The position numbers and the translations under genes were made by a program. A stretch of 8,358 nucleotides of DNA. It comes from CAJXWH01 sp964343365. Its GTDB lineage: Bacteria > Pseudomonadota > Gammaproteobacteria > Arenicellales > UBA868. Location of the stretch: positions 1 through 8,358 of the forward strand of contig CAYFJI010000080.1 of the NCBI GenBank assembly GCA_964343365.1, given 5' to 3'. Positions 6,539 to 8,358 of this stretch are shown in pieces. The notes below the pieces were generated by a model that was given only the letters and a program-made list of their open reading frames with translations, made no database searches and was not told where the DNA came from. Every line of letters starts with the position of its first letter. Within the stretch, counting starts at the first letter, position 1.

Positions 6539-8358
6539 ATGTGCGGAATTGTTGGGGCTGTTGCAAAAGAAAATATCGCCTCTTATCTAGTTAATGGGTT
6601 GAGACGCTTGGAATATCGGGGCTATGATTCTGCTGGCTTGGCTGTTGTGGAAGATGGGGGTGGGCTAAAACGTTCACGGGCGGTTGGTCGTGTTCAGGCA
6701 CTCGAGAAAGTTTTAGCCGAACGACCTTTGTCCGGGAAAGTAGGGCTTGCACACACCCGGTGGGCCACCCATGGTGGCGTTACTGAGCCTAATGCGCATC
6801 CACACATCTGTCAAAATACACTTGCTTTGGTTTGCAATGGAATTGTCGAGAACCATGCAACTTTGAGACGCTCTCAGCATGAATCAGGCCTGTCATTTAC
6901 CTCCGAAACCGATACAGAAGTTGTTGTACATCAGGTATATATCCATCTATCAAGCGGCCTCGATTTGCTGCAAGCAGTGCAAAAGACACTAGGAGAACTC
7001 GAAGGCAGTTTTGCATTTGTAGTGATGCACAGCGATGAACCAAACCGTTTGGTGGTCGCCCGACAGGGACCGCCGTTATTGTTGGGTGTAGGCGATGATG
7101 CGTTTTTTGTGGCTTCTGATATTTCGGCACTCCTTCCGGTCACTCGTACATATAAAGTGCTTGAGAATGGAGATGTGGCGGATTTGAGGGAAGACAGCTG
7201 CACGATCATTAATCATGAAGGAAAAACAGTAGAAAGACCAACTCTTCACAGCCGTCAAAGAGGTGACGCGGCAGAGTTGGGTGAGTTCCGACATTTCATG
7301 CAAAAAGAAATACATGAACAGCCGCGCGCAGTTTCGGACACGCTTGAAGGCCGTGTTAGTGGTGATCGGGTGCTTGAAGATGCTTTTGGTCACAAGGCGG
7401 CAAAACTTTTTAGTGAAACCGAGTGTGTGCAAATTATTGCGTGTGGAACCAGTTATCATGCCGGACTAGTAGCTAAGAACTGGTTGGAGTACGTGGGGGT
7501 TCCCTGTGATGTTGAGATTGCAAGCGAGTACCGTTACCGTCGCCACCCGAAAAGAAGCGGTACGTTGGCCGTCACTATTTCTCAGTCAGGTGAGACCGCT
7601 GATACTTTGGCAGCACTTGAGGAGGCCAAGCGACAGAATATTCTAGGATCCATGGTGATTTGTAATGTTCCCGAATCCTCGCTGGTTCGGGAGTCAGATC
7701 TAAGATTTATGACGCATGCAGGGCCTGAGGTGGGCGTTGCCTCAACAAAAACATTTACCACAGCGATGACTGGCTTAATGCTTCTTGCGCTGGTGCTGTC
7801 GCGTAAGTATGGGTTTGATCGGGGGTTTGAAGCCCATATTGTTAAACAGTTACGTGCTCTACCGTCTGCTTTAGAAGATGCGTTGGCGATGGAATCCCGG
7901 ATCGCTGAAGTGTCTTGTCAGTTCGGCGATAAACAGCACGCGCTTTTTTTGGGTAGAGGTGCACACTACCCAATAGCATTGGAGGGTGCGTTAAAATTAA
8001 AGGAGATTTCCTACGTGCACGCAGAAGCCTACCCAGCTGGTGAACTGAAGCATGGCCCATTGGCGCTTGTGGATGAAGACATGCCAGTTGTGGTTGTGGC
8101 GCCTAACGATCAACTGTTGGAAAAGTTGAAGTCGAATATGGAAGAAGTACGCGCTCGCGGAGGGCGGCTCTATGTTTTTTCAGACCCAGGAACTGAGTTT
8201 GAGCCTCAGGAAGGCGTAGAGATCATTCGGATAACCCAACCGAATGACCTAAACGGCGGTACCAGTAGTCGCGCAGTTGACAGCGCTATAGCACCAATTC
8301 TGTATACTGTGCCACTGCAACTTTTGGCGTATCACGTTGCTTTAATCAAGGGCACTGA
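6539..8358 (+). CDS. glmS: Glutamine-fructose-6-phosphate aminotransferase (isomerizing), 3' end missing
   Basis: GlmS converts fructose-6-phosphate and glutamine to glucosamine-6-phosphate and glutamate, the first committed step to UDP-GlcNAc. The frame is open from ATG 6539 to the window edge: 606 full codons and no stop. The Ntn glutaminase domain (about 1-240) begins Met-Cys-Gly-Ile-Val. Cys2 becomes the N-terminal nucleophile after Met removal. LRRLEYRGYDSAGLA (21-35), HTRWATHG (72-79), NAHPH (85-89) and the oxyanion-hole Asn100-Gly101 follow, but the residue before Asn100 is Cys instead of the usual His. Two SIS domains follow, with CGTSYHAG (302-309), SQSGET (348-353), the catalytic Lys486 and Glu489, and HGPLAL with the ring-opening His. 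Residues about 566-580 hold an insertion of roughly 12 residues relative to E. coli. The last visible residues are LIKGT, so about 15 residues remain beyond the edge, including the active-site lysine of the C-terminal tail. No glmS ribozyme is seen upstream. Confidence 0.97.
   Translation, partial: MCGIVGAVAKENIASYLVNGLRRLEYRGYDSAGLAVVEDGGGLKRSRAVGRVQALEKVLAERPLSGKVGLAHTRWATHGGVTEPNAHPHICQNTLALVCNGIVENHATLRRSQHESGLSFTSETDTEVVVHQVYIHLSSGLDLLQAVQKTLGELEGSFAFVVMHSDEPNRLVVARQGPPLLLGVGDDAFFVASDISALLPVTRTYKVLENGDVADLREDSCTIINHEGKTVERPTLHSRQRGDAAELGEFRHFMQKEIHEQPRAVSDTLEGRVSGDRVLEDAFGHKAAKLFSETECVQIIACGTSYHAGLVAKNWLEYVGVPCDVEIASEYRYRRHPKRSGTLAVTISQSGETADTLAALEEAKRQNILGSMVICNVPESSLVRESDLRFMTHAGPEVGVASTKTFTTAMTGLMLLALVLSRKYGFDRGFEAHIVKQLRALPSALEDALAMESRIAEVSCQFGDKQHALFLGRGAHYPIALEGALKLKEISYVHAEAYPAGELKHGPLALVDEDMPVVVVAPNDQLLEKLKSNMEEVRARGGRLYVFSDPGTEFEPQEGVEIIRITQPNDLNGGTSSRAVDSAIAPILYTVPLQLLAYHVALIKGT

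Noticed and set aside
6897..7459. Several minus-strand open frames opposite glmS
   Set aside because: They lie fully opposite an intact, highly conserved gene. They have no ribosome binding sites or recognisable domains.

Overview
The window holds housekeeping DNA from what is almost certainly a gammaproteobacterium. It carries the distal part of an F1Fo ATP synthase operon, followed directly by two genes for making UDP-N-acetylglucosamine. All genes are on the + strand and tightly spaced. The order atpF-atpH-atpA-atpG-atpD-atpC-glmU-glmS is the one known from Escherichia coli. The proteins match my recollection of E. coli family members with very few gaps. I cannot place the organism below class level; an environmental or marine gammaproteobacterium is a guess.

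Layout. Positions 1-54 are the last 17 codons of atpF (b subunit). Then come atpH (57-602, delta, TTG start), atpA (630-2177, alpha), atpG (2213-3076, gamma), atpD (3119-4498, beta) and atpC (4511-4933, epsilon). Gaps between them are 2 to 42 bases, with recognisable ribosome binding sites before most starts. A 175-base stretch (4934-5108) separates atpC from the preferred glmU start; it holds an extended -10 promoter candidate overlapped by an imperfect inverted repeat. glmU follows (5109-6482), then a 56-base gap with a possible hairpin over the ribosome binding site, then glmS from 6539. glmS runs off the right edge about 15 codons before its expected end.

How the genes work together. AtpH, AtpA, AtpG, AtpD and AtpC form the soluble F1 sector and the delta link to the b-subunit stator. 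They make ATP from the proton gradient, or hydrolyse it. GlmS makes glucosamine-6-phosphate from fructose-6-phosphate and glutamine. GlmU acetylates glucosamine-1-phosphate and uridylylates the product to UDP-GlcNAc, the precursor of peptidoglycan and lipopolysaccharide. GlmM, the mutase between these two steps, is not in the window.

I found no mobile element, CRISPR array, RNA gene, defence system or other undescribed system. The points worth a second look are modest: a roughly 12-residue insertion near the GlmS C-terminus, a possible hairpin over the glmS ribosome binding site, a slippery A-run at the end of glmU, the promoter and inverted repeat before glmU, and a few unusual residues and starts.
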